From Afipia carboxidovorans OM5 (GTDB taxonomy: Bacteria; Pseudomonadota; Alphaproteobacteria; Rhizobiales; Xanthobacteraceae): 64,000 nucleotides of DNA. A model generated the notes under the pieces. The model was not told the DNA's origin. It saw only the letters and a program-made list of their open reading frames with translations, and ran no database searches. The DNA is taken from the NCBI RefSeq assembly GCF_000218565.1, contig NC_015685.1, positions 1 to 64,000 on the forward strand, given 5' to 3'. Position 1 is the first letter of the stretch. The number at the start of each line of letters is the position of its first letter. Made by a program: the position numbers and the translations under genes. This document shows, piece after piece, positions 24,651 through 33,068 of this stretch.

Positions 24651-26522
24651 ATGATTGCCCTTCCTTATGACTACTTCCTGATCGTCTGGTTCGTGCTCGC
24701 GACTGCCTCCACGGCTTACGTTGCGTTCGACCAATTCAACGGGAATCCCGAACCAACAGTGATGAAATGGGGATTCATCCTCGTCACGCTTTATATGGGG
24801 CCGTTCGGTCTGCTGCTCTACGTGCTGGCGGACAAGGAGCCGCGTCCCGGTGAGCACGAGCAATTCACGTCGCCGCTGTGGAAGCAGGGGATCGGAAGTA
24901 CCATCCATTGCGTCGCCGGCGACGCCACGGGGATCATCCTCGCGGCGGCGGTGACGGCGCTCATGGGCCTTCCGATGTGGATCGACCTGATCGTGGAGTA
25001 TGTTGCCGGATTCTCGTTCGGTCTGTTCATCTTCCAGTCTTTGTTTATGAAGAAGATGATGGGCGGAACGTATTGGGAGAACGTGCGCAAGAGTTTCATG
25101 CCCGAATTCATCAGCATGAACGCCATGATGGCGGGCATGGCGCCGACGATGAGCTTTCTGATGATGGGCCGCGACATGCGCGCCATGGACCCGCTCGAAT
25201 TGGTCTTCTGGGGCGTGATGTCGCTCGGCGTCATGGTCGGGTTTGCAACGGCATACCCCTTCAACGTCTGGATGGTGAAGAAGAAGATCAAGCACGGCCT
25301 AATGACCGAGCGGACCGGAGGCAAGGCCGCCGGGGCCTCGCAATCGCATCAGCATGGACACGGTGATACGGGACATCATGGCGGCGGAATCCAGCGTGGG
25401 AGCGATCACCGGATGGGCGGCGAGGCCACCGTCCCGCAGTTGGTCGCGTTGGCCGGGGTGACTTCGTTTCTTCTGATCTCCGGAATGGTGGTGCCGGGAT
25501 TTTCGGTGAACTTGAGTCTGAGCGCCCGCGACGTCGACGGTGCCATCATGCCTCCGGGCATGATCAACACTTTCGATCTTCCGGGAGAGGCCATGAAGGA
25601 CATGGCGGCGGTCAAGCCGAGACAGGTCCTCTACAAAGCGCCGCCCGATGCAAGGGGCGATCGTGTGCTCGAACCGCGCATCGAAGACGGGGTCAAGGTA
25701 TTCGATATCGAAGCTTCCATCATCCAATGGAACATTCTGCCAGACGTCGCGGTCGAGGCTTATGCCTACAATCGCCAGGTGCCCGGACCGCGACTTCAAA
25801 TGACCGAGGGTGATCACGTCCGCATCAACTTCCATAACGCGCTTCCGGAAACCACGACCGTTCATTGGCACGGGCTGATCCTTCCGAACGAAATGGACGG
25901 CCCGGCGAAAATCACCCAGAAGCCGGTGCCGCCAGGCGGATCGTACACTTACGAATTCACCGTCGGGCAGAGCGGTACGTATTTCTATCACAGCCACGAC
26001 CATCCGGATCGCCAGCAGGCGCTTGGACTCTACGGTGCGCTGTTGATCGCGCCCAAGGATCCCGGCGCGGAAGTCAAGGCCGACTTCGACTATACGATCC
26101 AGCTGCAGGAATGGTTGAAACGCGAGTGGCTGACCTATCCGGCCATGCTGATGGAGGGAGCCTTGCCCAACTACTTCACCATCAACGGCAAGGCATATCC
26201 GTCCACCGACACCGTCGCCATGAAGGTCGGCCAGACGATCAAACTGCGATTCATCGGCACCAACAACAATTTCGTGCACCCGATGCATGTCCATGGTGGG
26301 CCTTTCGAAGTCGTGGCCGTCGATGGCGTGACGTTGAACCAAAGCGCTCGGTATCAGGCGGACACCGTCAACCTCGGTCCGGGCCAGCGTTACGACGTCG
26401 TCTGGACCGCCCGCAAGCCGGGAAAATGGCTGGTGCATTGCCACATCCCGCATCACACGGCGAACAACAATGTCGAGCAGCAGGGCGGCGGAGGCCTAAT
26501 GCTCGTCCTCGACGTGAAATGA
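24651..26522 (+). CDS. DUF4396 membrane domain fused to a multicopper oxidase
   Basis: This 623-residue fusion begins with a membrane domain of DUF4396 type (about 1-215, several helices with Met-rich loops such as MNAMMAGMAP). A His-rich linker (HQHGHGDTGHHGGG) and one more helix (near 255-275) follow, then a multicopper oxidase (about 335-623) with HWHGLILP, YFYHSHDHP, HPMHVHG and HCHIPHH. The oxidase would sit in the periplasm, tethered to a membrane part that may handle copper. At the type 1 site the axial Met position reads Asn (HCHIPHHTANNN). ATG 24651 is chosen over TTG 24636. Confidence 0.82.
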   Translation: MIALPYDYFLIVWFVLATASTAYVAFDQFNGNPEPTVMKWGFILVTLYMGPFGLLLYVLADKEPRPGEHEQFTSPLWKQGIGSTIHCVAGDATGIILAAAVTALMGLPMWIDLIVEYVAGFSFGLFIFQSLFMKKMMGGTYWENVRKSFMPEFISMNAMMAGMAPTMSFLMMGRDMRAMDPLELVFWGVMSLGVMVGFATAYPFNVWMVKKKIKHGLMTERTGGKAAGASQSHQHGHGDTGHHGGGIQRGSDHRMGGEATVPQLVALAGVTSFLLISGMVVPGFSVNLSLSARDVDGAIMPPGMINTFDLPGEAMKDMAAVKPRQVLYKAPPDARGDRVLEPRIEDGVKVFDIEASIIQWNILPDVAVEAYAYNRQVPGPRLQMTEGDHVRINFHNALPETTTVHWHGLILPNEMDGPAKITQKPVPPGGSYTYEFTVGQSGTYFYHSHDHPDRQQALGLYGALLIAPKDPGAEVKADFDYTIQLQEWLKREWLTYPAMLMEGALPNYFTINGKAYPSTDTVAMKVGQTIKLRFIGTNNNFVHPMHVHGGPFEVVAVDGVTLNQSARYQADTVNLGPGQRYDVVWTARKPGKWLVHCHIPHHTANNNVEQQGGGGLMLVLDVK

Positions 26523-26552
26523 GCTTCCGCTTCACCGCAAACAGGAAAACAA

Positions 26553-26918
26553 ATGTCCAAGACTTCAACGATCGTCATTGCATTGACCGCAGCAATCTTT
26601 TCAAGCGGAGCAGCCCTCGCTCATCCGCAACTCAAGACCTCCGAACCTGCCGCAGGCGCGGCGACGTCTTCGCCCAAGCAAATCAGGATCACCTTCAATG
26701 AAGCGGTGATACCGAAATTCTCGGGAATCGAAATCAAGGACCAGGCGGGTCGGGCGATTGCGACCGGAAAGTCTTCCGTTGATCCGGCCGACAAGAAGCG
26801 ATTGTTAGTTCCAGTGAAGGAGGAATTGTCTCCCGGCGAGTACAAGGTCGATTGGCACGCCGTCTCGGACGATACCCATCGCGTCAAGGGGACCTATTCG
26901 TTCAGCGTGACCCGCTGA
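26553..26918 (+). CDS. copC: CopC periplasmic copper-binding protein
   Basis: This 121-residue protein has a signal peptide ending at ALA and a mature N terminus that starts with His (HPQLKTSEPA), the hallmark of CopC. The C-terminal D-x-x-H (SDDTHRVKG) completes the Cu(II) site. It binds copper in the periplasm and works with CopD. The stop overlaps the copD start (TGATG). Confidence 0.9.
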   Translation: MSKTSTIVIALTAAIFSSGAALAHPQLKTSEPAAGAATSSPKQIRITFNEAVIPKFSGIEIKDQAGRAIATGKSSVDPADKKRLLVPVKEELSPGEYKVDWHAVSDDTHRVKGTYSFSVTR

Positions 26919-27853
26919 TGATCGAGTTTGGACTGATCGTCGCGCGGTTCCTGCACTATCTGGCGACAACGGCCCTCGCGGGGATATCGTTGTTTCCGCT
27001 CTATGCATACGCGGGAGCCGAACCGGACGTCTTGGGCCGCTGGCGGCAACGTTGGCTTTTCTGGACCGCCGTTGCGGTGCTGTTCAGCGGCCTATGCTGG
27101 TTTGCGTTTGCGGCCGCGAACATGAGCGGCAGCATGACCGATCTCGTCGATGCGGAGACGACGTGGGCGGTCGTCCATGACACGGATTTCGGTACCGTTT
27201 GGACGCTGCGCATGCTCCTTGCGGTCCTCACGGTTGGCGTGGCGGCATGGGGTCTCCGTTCAAAGGTGGCGGCGCATCACCAGAATTGGATGACGCCGCT
27301 CATGGCCGCAATCCTTTTAGCGTCGTTGGCCGGAACGGGTCACGCCCAGATTGAGGAAGGCTGGGTCGGCGTCATGCACGTCGTTGCCGATGCCGTACAT
27401 CTTCTTGCCGCCGGAGCCTGGCTCGGCGGCCTCATTCCATTGGCATTGATCCTGCATCGCTATCTCGGAACGGACCTGAACGTCGGATCGAAGGACATCG
27501 ATCGAATTCTGATCCGGTTCTCCGGCATGGGATATCTCGCGGTCGCCGCGTTGATCGGATCGGGCCTCGTCAACGGCTGGTTCCTCGTCGGATCGCTGTC
27601 CGGGTTATTGAACACGCCGTACGGCCAAATCCTTCTCGGAAAGCTTGCCCTGTTCGGTGGAATGCTCGCGCTCGCGCTCGCGAATCGGTTCTGGCTCGTT
27701 CCGTCGATGGGCAGGATTCGAGCGGATGCGGCCGAGGGATCGGCGAGGTCGTCCGCAAGGCTGCGCAATCATGTGCTTGGAGAGCAGGTCTTGGGATGGA
27801 TGGTTCTCCTGGCGGTCAGCATCCTCGGCACGATGCAGCCGGCCGTCGGGTAG
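26918..27853 (+). CDS. copD: CopD inner-membrane copper protein
   Basis: This 311-residue protein has about eight membrane helices and conserved His residues (RFLHYL near the start, VVADAVHLLAAGAWLGGLIPL in the middle), typical of CopD/PcoD. It is thought to move copper across the inner membrane with CopC. ATG 26918 overlaps the copC stop. Confidence 0.88.
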   Translation: MIEFGLIVARFLHYLATTALAGISLFPLYAYAGAEPDVLGRWRQRWLFWTAVAVLFSGLCWFAFAAANMSGSMTDLVDAETTWAVVHDTDFGTVWTLRMLLAVLTVGVAAWGLRSKVAAHHQNWMTPLMAAILLASLAGTGHAQIEEGWVGVMHVVADAVHLLAAGAWLGGLIPLALILHRYLGTDLNVGSKDIDRILIRFSGMGYLAVAALIGSGLVNGWFLVGSLSGLLNTPYGQILLGKLALFGGMLALALANRFWLVPSMGRIRADAAEGSARSSARLRNHVLGEQVLGWMVLLAVSILGTMQPAVG

Positions 27854-27902
27854 CGACAATGGAATCACGCAAAGGGATGATCGGCTTGGAAGGAGGCTCA
27901 AG

Positions 27903-28376
27903 ATGAACGCTGGTAACGTATCGCGGCGGAGCGCACTCGGAATTGTCGCGGCGGCGGTGATCGCTCCAACGGTTTCCGAGGCTGATCAGACCCCCGTCAT
28001 TCGTGTTCACAAGGATCCGAGTTGCGGTTGCTGCTCGAGCTGGGTGCGCCATCTGGAAGCGGCGGGATTTAACGTCACGGTTCGGGAAGAGAGAAATCTT
28101 CAGGATGTCCGGAAACGTCTCGGCGTCCCGGCCGATCTGGTGGCCTGTCATACGGCCGAGGCGGGCGGGTACGTCATTGAGGGACACGTTCCGGCGCCGG
28201 CCATTCAGCGCTTGCTGAAGGAGCGTCCCATTGCCACAGGCGTGGCGGTTCCGGGAATGCCCATGGGGTCGCCCGGCATGGAGGGTGGCACGCCCGAACG
28301 ATATGCTGTCATTCTGTTCGGGCCGGACGGTCGACGTGCCTACATGGAATTCGAAGGCGTGCGCACCGTCGGGTGA
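27903..28376 (+). CDS. DUF411 metal-binding protein, copy 1
   Basis: This 157-residue exported protein has a twin-arginine-like leader (SRRSALGIVAAAV) and the DUF411 domain: KDPSCGCCSSW (Cys cluster), VACHTAEAGGYVIEGHVP, and GMPMGSPGM near the end. The Cys, His and Met residues suggest Cu(I) binding; the family occurs in copper and silver clusters. GGAGG precedes ATG 27903. A second copy lies at 30514 on the other strand. Confidence 0.85.
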   Translation: MNAGNVSRRSALGIVAAAVIAPTVSEADQTPVIRVHKDPSCGCCSSWVRHLEAAGFNVTVREERNLQDVRKRLGVPADLVACHTAEAGGYVIEGHVPAPAIQRLLKERPIATGVAVPGMPMGSPGMEGGTPERYAVILFGPDGRRAYMEFEGVRTVG

Positions 28377-28407
28377 AGTGGTGCGAGCTTTCAAAAACTA
28401 AGCTGAG

Positions 28408-29553
28408 CTACTTGTCAGTAATTGGCTGCATCGATCTTGTATGTTGTGCCATCTCATGCGTGGGTTTTGATTTCAATCGCTGACGCAGACGGTCAATGCG
28501 CGCTTCAATCAAGTTCGAGATGACTTTGCGCGCGCGAATGGCAGGCCGCTCAATTAACAGCCACGATGGAAGTGCGACAGCCACGGCCAACATAAGCGAA
28601 AGCAGTGTTAGAGACCAAATGCTGATGCTTGGTTGCACTAACATCAATGTTTGTGTGATTGGCCAGCCGAATATGTAAATGCCATAGGAAAGATCGATGC
28701 GATTGGCGAGACCGCGCAGGTGACCGGTGGGCAGCTTGCCAAGCCAGACAATTGCGTACCCTGTCGCAAAAAGGGAAACGATGCGCTCGAGAGGAGATCC
28801 AATCGTGAACCAAAATAAAACGGATACTACGGCCACGCCGAAGGAAGACAAAACGATCTGGCGCCGGAAAACGTAAAACCCGACGCCGAGAGAAAAACAC
28901 AACCAGAAGCGCGCCGCCTGATCGAGTGGGGTTGTGTCGTGTCCGAAATGAACGAACAGAATTCCCCCCGCAATGATCCACGAGAGGCCGAGCAGCCAAG
29001 CAAACCGACGTTCGGTTACAAACCCAAGCCATCCAACAAATGCGAGCAACACATAGCACGCGGCTTCATACTTCAGTGTCCAGATCGACGCATTCATGAC
29101 GGAAGGATGAGGGTTTTCGCCGAATACGCCGGGCAAACCTGTGGCCGCGGAACCTAGAAGCAGGGTGCTCATGCCGTATCGCCAAACACGGGTGTCCGAA
29201 AGAAATTGCGTCGGTGTGCAAGTCGTAACAATCGCTCCTACGAGGACCAGGAGCAGTGCGCAGGCCGCGAGTGCAGGAAATATTCTGAGGCCGCGCGCAA
29301 CCATAAACTCAGTGATGGAGGGCGATTTGGCGAGGCTTCCGGCAACCGTTAGGCCGGACAGAACGAAAAACACATTTACGGCGTGATCACCCAGATTGAA
29401 GTAGGTGATGCTGGAAAGGATTTCGTCGGCCTTGTGACCAGAGTGTAAGAAGACTGCATGAGAAATGACCACGGCCGAGGCGGCCAGGAGACGTAGGAGG
29501 GTAAAGTTGTTCTGTTTCGGGTCAAGAATGTCTCCGACACGGGTTAGTGCCAT
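28408..29553 (-). CDS. acyltransferase-3 family membrane protein
   Basis: This 381-residue integral membrane acyltransferase (OafA/NodX type) has about ten helices. The family start pattern is present: NFTLLRLLAASAVVISHAVF, then HAVNVFFVLSGL. Such enzymes O-acetylate or acylate surface polysaccharides. It faces the copper operon on the opposite strand and lies beside a decayed IS, so it may be a separate acquisition. The substrate is unknown. Confidence 0.82.
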   Translation of the reverse strand: MALTRVGDILDPKQNNFTLLRLLAASAVVISHAVFLHSGHKADEILSSITYFNLGDHAVNVFFVLSGLTVAGSLAKSPSITEFMVARGLRIFPALAACALLLVLVGAIVTTCTPTQFLSDTRVWRYGMSTLLLGSAATGLPGVFGENPHPSVMNASIWTLKYEAACYVLLAFVGWLGFVTERRFAWLLGLSWIIAGGILFVHFGHDTTPLDQAARFWLCFSLGVGFYVFRRQIVLSSFGVAVVSVLFWFTIGSPLERIVSLFATGYAIVWLGKLPTGHLRGLANRIDLSYGIYIFGWPITQTLMLVQPSISIWSLTLLSLMLAVAVALPSWLLIERPAIRARKVISNLIEARIDRLRQRLKSKPTHEMAQHTRSMQPITDK

Positions 29554-29972
29554 CTTCCCACCTATTTGAGCGGCGTGATGTGCCGGATCGTTACGACATG
29601 AACTGCCGCTTCAATCATCAGCAAGGTACGCGCCAACGGTATGAATCTACGGGGACCGAGCGAGGCTAGGAGACCGGATCGGAAGCGGGTCTCCGACCTT
29701 TCTCGTCGGAAAGGCGATGACCGAGCGCCGCTGAAACCTTAACCGACAGGCATTTCTGAAAGGTTGAATTGAAGGCACGCCTGTTCAGGTAGTCATTTGC
29801 CAAATATTCACCTTTTAGGCTTTCCAGCTCCGAGCGTCGCTCTTGAACTCGTGCAATTGTCGCTACCCCCGCTTGGTGGGGTGGCCAGGATCCGTTGCGA
29901 TTCGATTCCCTCCGCCGCATGCGTCAGGGTGTCGGCGTGATCGATCGACGGAGCTGCGGCGAATTCTCCATG
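29554..29972. other. intergenic region before the IS3 remnant
   Basis: No gene is supported in about 420 bp. A minus-strand frame (29666-29920) has no recognisable family motif. The right half may already be decayed insertion-sequence DNA. Confidence 0.35.
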
Positions 29973-30417
29973 GCAGGCCAGTCGATGAGACAAACTTCAC
30001 CTACCTCAAGATCACCAGCTGGGGGTGGTACTCTCTCCTCCGTGCTGTACGAATTCTCGCGCTACATCGTGACCTGGAGGCTCAGTCCCACGATCTACGC
30101 CTCCGACATCACCTCCACGCTCGACCAGACACTCGCGGCTTCCGGTCTTGGTCGGATCACCGTCGCGCACCGGCGAGGCTTCTAAACGACAGTGAATCGA
30201 GTTACCTGGCGGACGATCTGGCTGTTGCCTCGAAGACAAAGGTATGGAGCATGTCCGCGGCGCTCCGTATCGCTATCACGAGAGCATCGACAATCTCACG
30301 TCAGCGGAGGTGTACTTCGGCAGAGCGGAGATGATCTGCGCCGAGCGTCAACGGATCAAGCGTAGCAAATCGCAAACCGTCGCTTGCAGGATCGGCCGCA
30401 GACCGCCTAAACTCTAA
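29973..30417 (+). pseudogene. decayed IS3-family transposase (OrfB fragment)
   Basis: Reading across two frames gives an IS3-family integrase core: NFTYLKITSWGWYSLL, then SRYIVTWRLSP and ASDITSTLDQTLAASG in the next frame, then LLNDSESSYLADDL and GMEHVRGAPY. It jumps directly to YHESIDNLTSAEVYFGRAE. The usual middle block between GAPY and YHES is missing, so there are frameshifts plus an internal deletion. No terminal repeats were identified. The fragment marks an old insertion between the two copper blocks. Confidence 0.75.
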
Positions 30418-30513
30418 CCCTGATGAGCCAGAGCCTTCCTTCTCGAACCCCAGATCAGTCTCAAATTATCTGACGACAGACAGTCCAGAAGTGTTGATTG
30501 TAACTCCCTTTGC

Positions 30514-30957
30514 TCATTCGGTTGCATAAACCGTTGGCGCCGTCCGGTCTTTGGTGATCGCATATATCGTAAACGGTCCTTTCTTCTTGCCCACCATGCC
30601 GGGAGATCCTGTCGGCATCCCCGGCAGCGTGATGCCGGCGATGGCGGGCTTTTCGGTCAGCAGTTTCCGAAGCGTCTTGACCGGTACATGTCCGTCAACG
30701 ACGTAGCCATCGATGAACATGGTATGACACCCCTGCAGGTTCGCCGGCACTCCGGTTTTGAGGCTGATTTGCGCCAGGTCGTTGGTGGCCTTGACGTCGA
30801 CCTCAAATCCATTGTTACGGAGGTAAGCGGCGTAGCCCTCGCAACAACTGCATTGGGGATTTTTGTACAAGGTGGCGTGGAGTGTCTCGGCATGCGCTGC
30901 GAGCGGCAACCCGACCAGCGCTACGGCAGTTGCTAGGCAGAAAGTGCGTCTGTTCAT
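30514..30957 (-). CDS. DUF411 metal-binding protein, copy 2
   Basis: This 147-residue exported DUF411 protein has a signal peptide (ending at AHA) and YKNPQCSCCEGYAAYL, GCHTMFIDGYVVDGHVP and GMPTGSPGM. The start at 30957 has AAGGAG upstream. It follows the multicopper oxidase gene by 23 bp and closes the minus-strand cus-oxidase block. The Cys and Met pattern indicates periplasmic Cu(I) binding. Confidence 0.85.
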   Translation of the reverse strand: MNRRTFCLATAVALVGLPLAAHAETLHATLYKNPQCSCCEGYAAYLRNNGFEVDVKATNDLAQISLKTGVPANLQGCHTMFIDGYVVDGHVPVKTLRKLLTEKPAIAGITLPGMPTGSPGMVGKKKGPFTIYAITKDRTAPTVYATE

Positions 30958-30980
30958 GGTCGTTCTCCTTCTTCGGTACT

Positions 30981-32387
30981 TCATCTCACCTGCAGGACGG
31001 ACGACATTCCCGACACCTGATGATCCGTGATGTGACAATGCAGCATCCACTCGCCGGGATTGTCGGCGACAAAGGCGACGTCAACGGCGTCTTTTGGGGC
31101 GAGGAGAACGGTATCTCCCCGTTGGTTATATGGAACAGAAACGCCATTCCGGCTCAGCAGTTTGAAGCTGTAACCGTGCAGGTGCATCGGATGCCACCAC
31201 GCGGTCTGGTTATGCATCGTCAACATGATGTTACTACCCCGGGGCAAGGTCAGGAGCGGGGGCATGTTGGCGTGGCCGTCCCCGGTCATGGAATGACCGT
31301 TGATGCTCCAGCTGGCATCATGAGCCATATCAGACATCCCACCCATTCCACTCATCATGCCGCCGCCCATCATCCCGCCTTGCAAGTTGATCTGATGCCG
31401 TTCGGCGCGGGTAAGATCGGGTTCTTGTAAAGGATTGCCAGGAAGCGGGGCGAAACTATCGTCGCGTATTGCGCGCGTAGGCGACGTTGCGTTGTAGTTG
31501 AGATGGGTGACCGTATAGGCGAGATCCTCGTAGAAATCGTCGCGGACGACATAACGACGTCCAGGCTCACCCTGCAAATCAAGCACGATGTCGATGCGCA
31601 TCGCCGGCCCCAGCAAGACGCGGCCGTCGGCGGGCTGATGCGGTTCGCACGGCTGGCCATCGACGGCGATGATCACCGGCTGATGGCCTTCGAATCGCAG
31701 TGCCATGATGCGCGCAAGGGCACCGTTGATCAGCCGCAGGCGGATCCGCTCCCCGGCGTGGACTTGTTCGCCGTTCGAAATAGCGCCGTTGACCGTAACG
31801 GTGTTGCCGACACGACCGGACATGGCCGCCTCCATGGCGTTGCCAAATCCGGGTGCAATCTGCCCATCGGGGGTGAGCCGCCAGTCGGCAAGCATCCAGA
31901 TGATATCGCGATCGACCGGATAAGGTTCCGCTTCTTCGACAATGAGGGGCCCGGCCAATCCGCGCCCGAGTTGCTGCAAGCTGTTGCTGTGTGAATGATA
32001 CCAGAATGTTCCGGCGTCCGGCGGCGTGAATTCGTATGCGAAGGTCTCGCCAGGAGCGATCGGACGCTGCGTCAAGCCCGGTACGCCATCCATGTTGTTG
32101 GGAAGCCGTATGCCATGCCAATGGACCGTGGTGTCTTCCGACAGGCCGTTGCGCACGGCGATGCGAACAGGCTTTCCTTGCCGAACGCGGATTTCCGGTC
32201 CCGGAAGACTGCCATTGTAGCTCCAGACCTCTGTCCCGGGACGCCTCTCGCCAAGGATTGGTGACCGCGCAATTGCCGCGACGAGGTTGTACTCGGCGCG
32301 TGGTGTTTGCGCGCGCACCGCGCCTGGAAACATCCCGGCCGCGGCGAGGCCCGCACCCGCCTGTAAAAGCGTTCGTCGATCGACCAT
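30981..32387 (-). CDS. three-domain multicopper oxidase (CueO/CopA type)
   Basis: This 468-residue oxidase has a Tat-like leader (VDRRTLLQAGAGLAAAGMF) and all copper motifs: HWHGIRLP, WYHSHS, HPMHLHG and HCHITDHQVSGM with an axial Met. A Met-rich segment (GGMMGGGMMSGMGGMSDM) before the last domain resembles the Cu(I)-binding insert of CueO, pointing to cuprous oxidase activity. ATG 32387 is preferred to 32414. It lies downstream of cusF and may share the cus transcript. Confidence 0.9.
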   Translation of the reverse strand: MVDRRTLLQAGAGLAAAGMFPGAVRAQTPRAEYNLVAAIARSPILGERRPGTEVWSYNGSLPGPEIRVRQGKPVRIAVRNGLSEDTTVHWHGIRLPNNMDGVPGLTQRPIAPGETFAYEFTPPDAGTFWYHSHSNSLQQLGRGLAGPLIVEEAEPYPVDRDIIWMLADWRLTPDGQIAPGFGNAMEAAMSGRVGNTVTVNGAISNGEQVHAGERIRLRLINGALARIMALRFEGHQPVIIAVDGQPCEPHQPADGRVLLGPAMRIDIVLDLQGEPGRRYVVRDDFYEDLAYTVTHLNYNATSPTRAIRDDSFAPLPGNPLQEPDLTRAERHQINLQGGMMGGGMMSGMGGMSDMAHDASWSINGHSMTGDGHANMPPLLTLPRGSNIMLTMHNQTAWWHPMHLHGYSFKLLSRNGVSVPYNQRGDTVLLAPKDAVDVAFVADNPGEWMLHCHITDHQVSGMSSVLQVR

Positions 32388-32526
32388 TGAGTGGCAGAGT
32401 GAAGACATGCACATCGGCTTTTCATCAGTGCGGACGTCCCGCGTGGTGGTGAAGGAGGTGCCTTGTTAAGCACCTCCCGCTTGGCAGCGGCCAGGTCGCA
32501 ATCCGTCCCGACCGCAGCCGAATCCG

Positions 32527-32937
32527 TCAGTGCGCCGGCATGATCGACTGGACAGTATAGGTGCCGCCGGAGCCGCTCAGGGTGAAATTGACCTTGTCGC
32601 CCGTCTTCACCTTCGCGAGGTCGACGGACGGTGCAACGGCGAACTCCATCTTCATGGCTGGCCAGTTGATGGCGGGAATCGGACCGTGATCGAAGGTGAT
32701 TTTGTGGTCCGCGGCGTTGAGCGCCGTGACCGTGCCGGTGGCGGTCGCGGTCTTTACCTCCTTCGTACCGCTCATCGGCGACATCTTCTGCATGTTCTTC
32801 ATGCTATTCATGTCCGACATGCCCGTGCCTCCCTGAGCGAACGCGGCGCCGGCCTGCAGCGTCAGTGCCGCGCCGAGCAGCGTGGCAGCGAGAACTCCGG
32901 CACGCTGGGCCCGGCGATGGTTATCGACGAAGTACAT
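32527..32937 (-). CDS. cusF: CusF periplasmic copper chaperone
   Basis: This 136-residue protein has a signal peptide (ending near AFA), a Met-rich spacer (MSDMNSMKNMQKMSPM) and a CusF domain with the canonical site: His in DHGPI, Trp and Met in NWPAMKMEF. It hands Cu(I) or Ag(I) to CusB. AGGAGA precedes ATG 32937; a much longer in-frame extension upstream antisense to cusA is not real. It follows cusA on the same strand. Confidence 0.9.
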   Translation of the reverse strand: MYFVDNHRRAQRAGVLAATLLGAALTLQAGAAFAQGGTGMSDMNSMKNMQKMSPMSGTKEVKTATATGTVTALNAADHKITFDHGPIPAINWPAMKMEFAVAPSVDLAKVKTGDKVNFTLSGSGGTYTVQSIMPAH

Positions 32938-33068
32938 AGATATTCTCCTGTTTGGTTTGATGATTGTTGAGCGCAGGGTTCGGAGCGAATGAACCGTATC
33001 CACTAGGATAGTCCTGGCGCCTATTGCCGCCGTTTCCGGCGCACAATGCTTGTGAATATGCTTCGCCG

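Noticed and set aside
29666..29920. 84-codon minus-strand frame beside the IS3 remnant
   Set aside because: No signal peptide, no domain and no convincing start; it overlaps probable decayed IS sequence.
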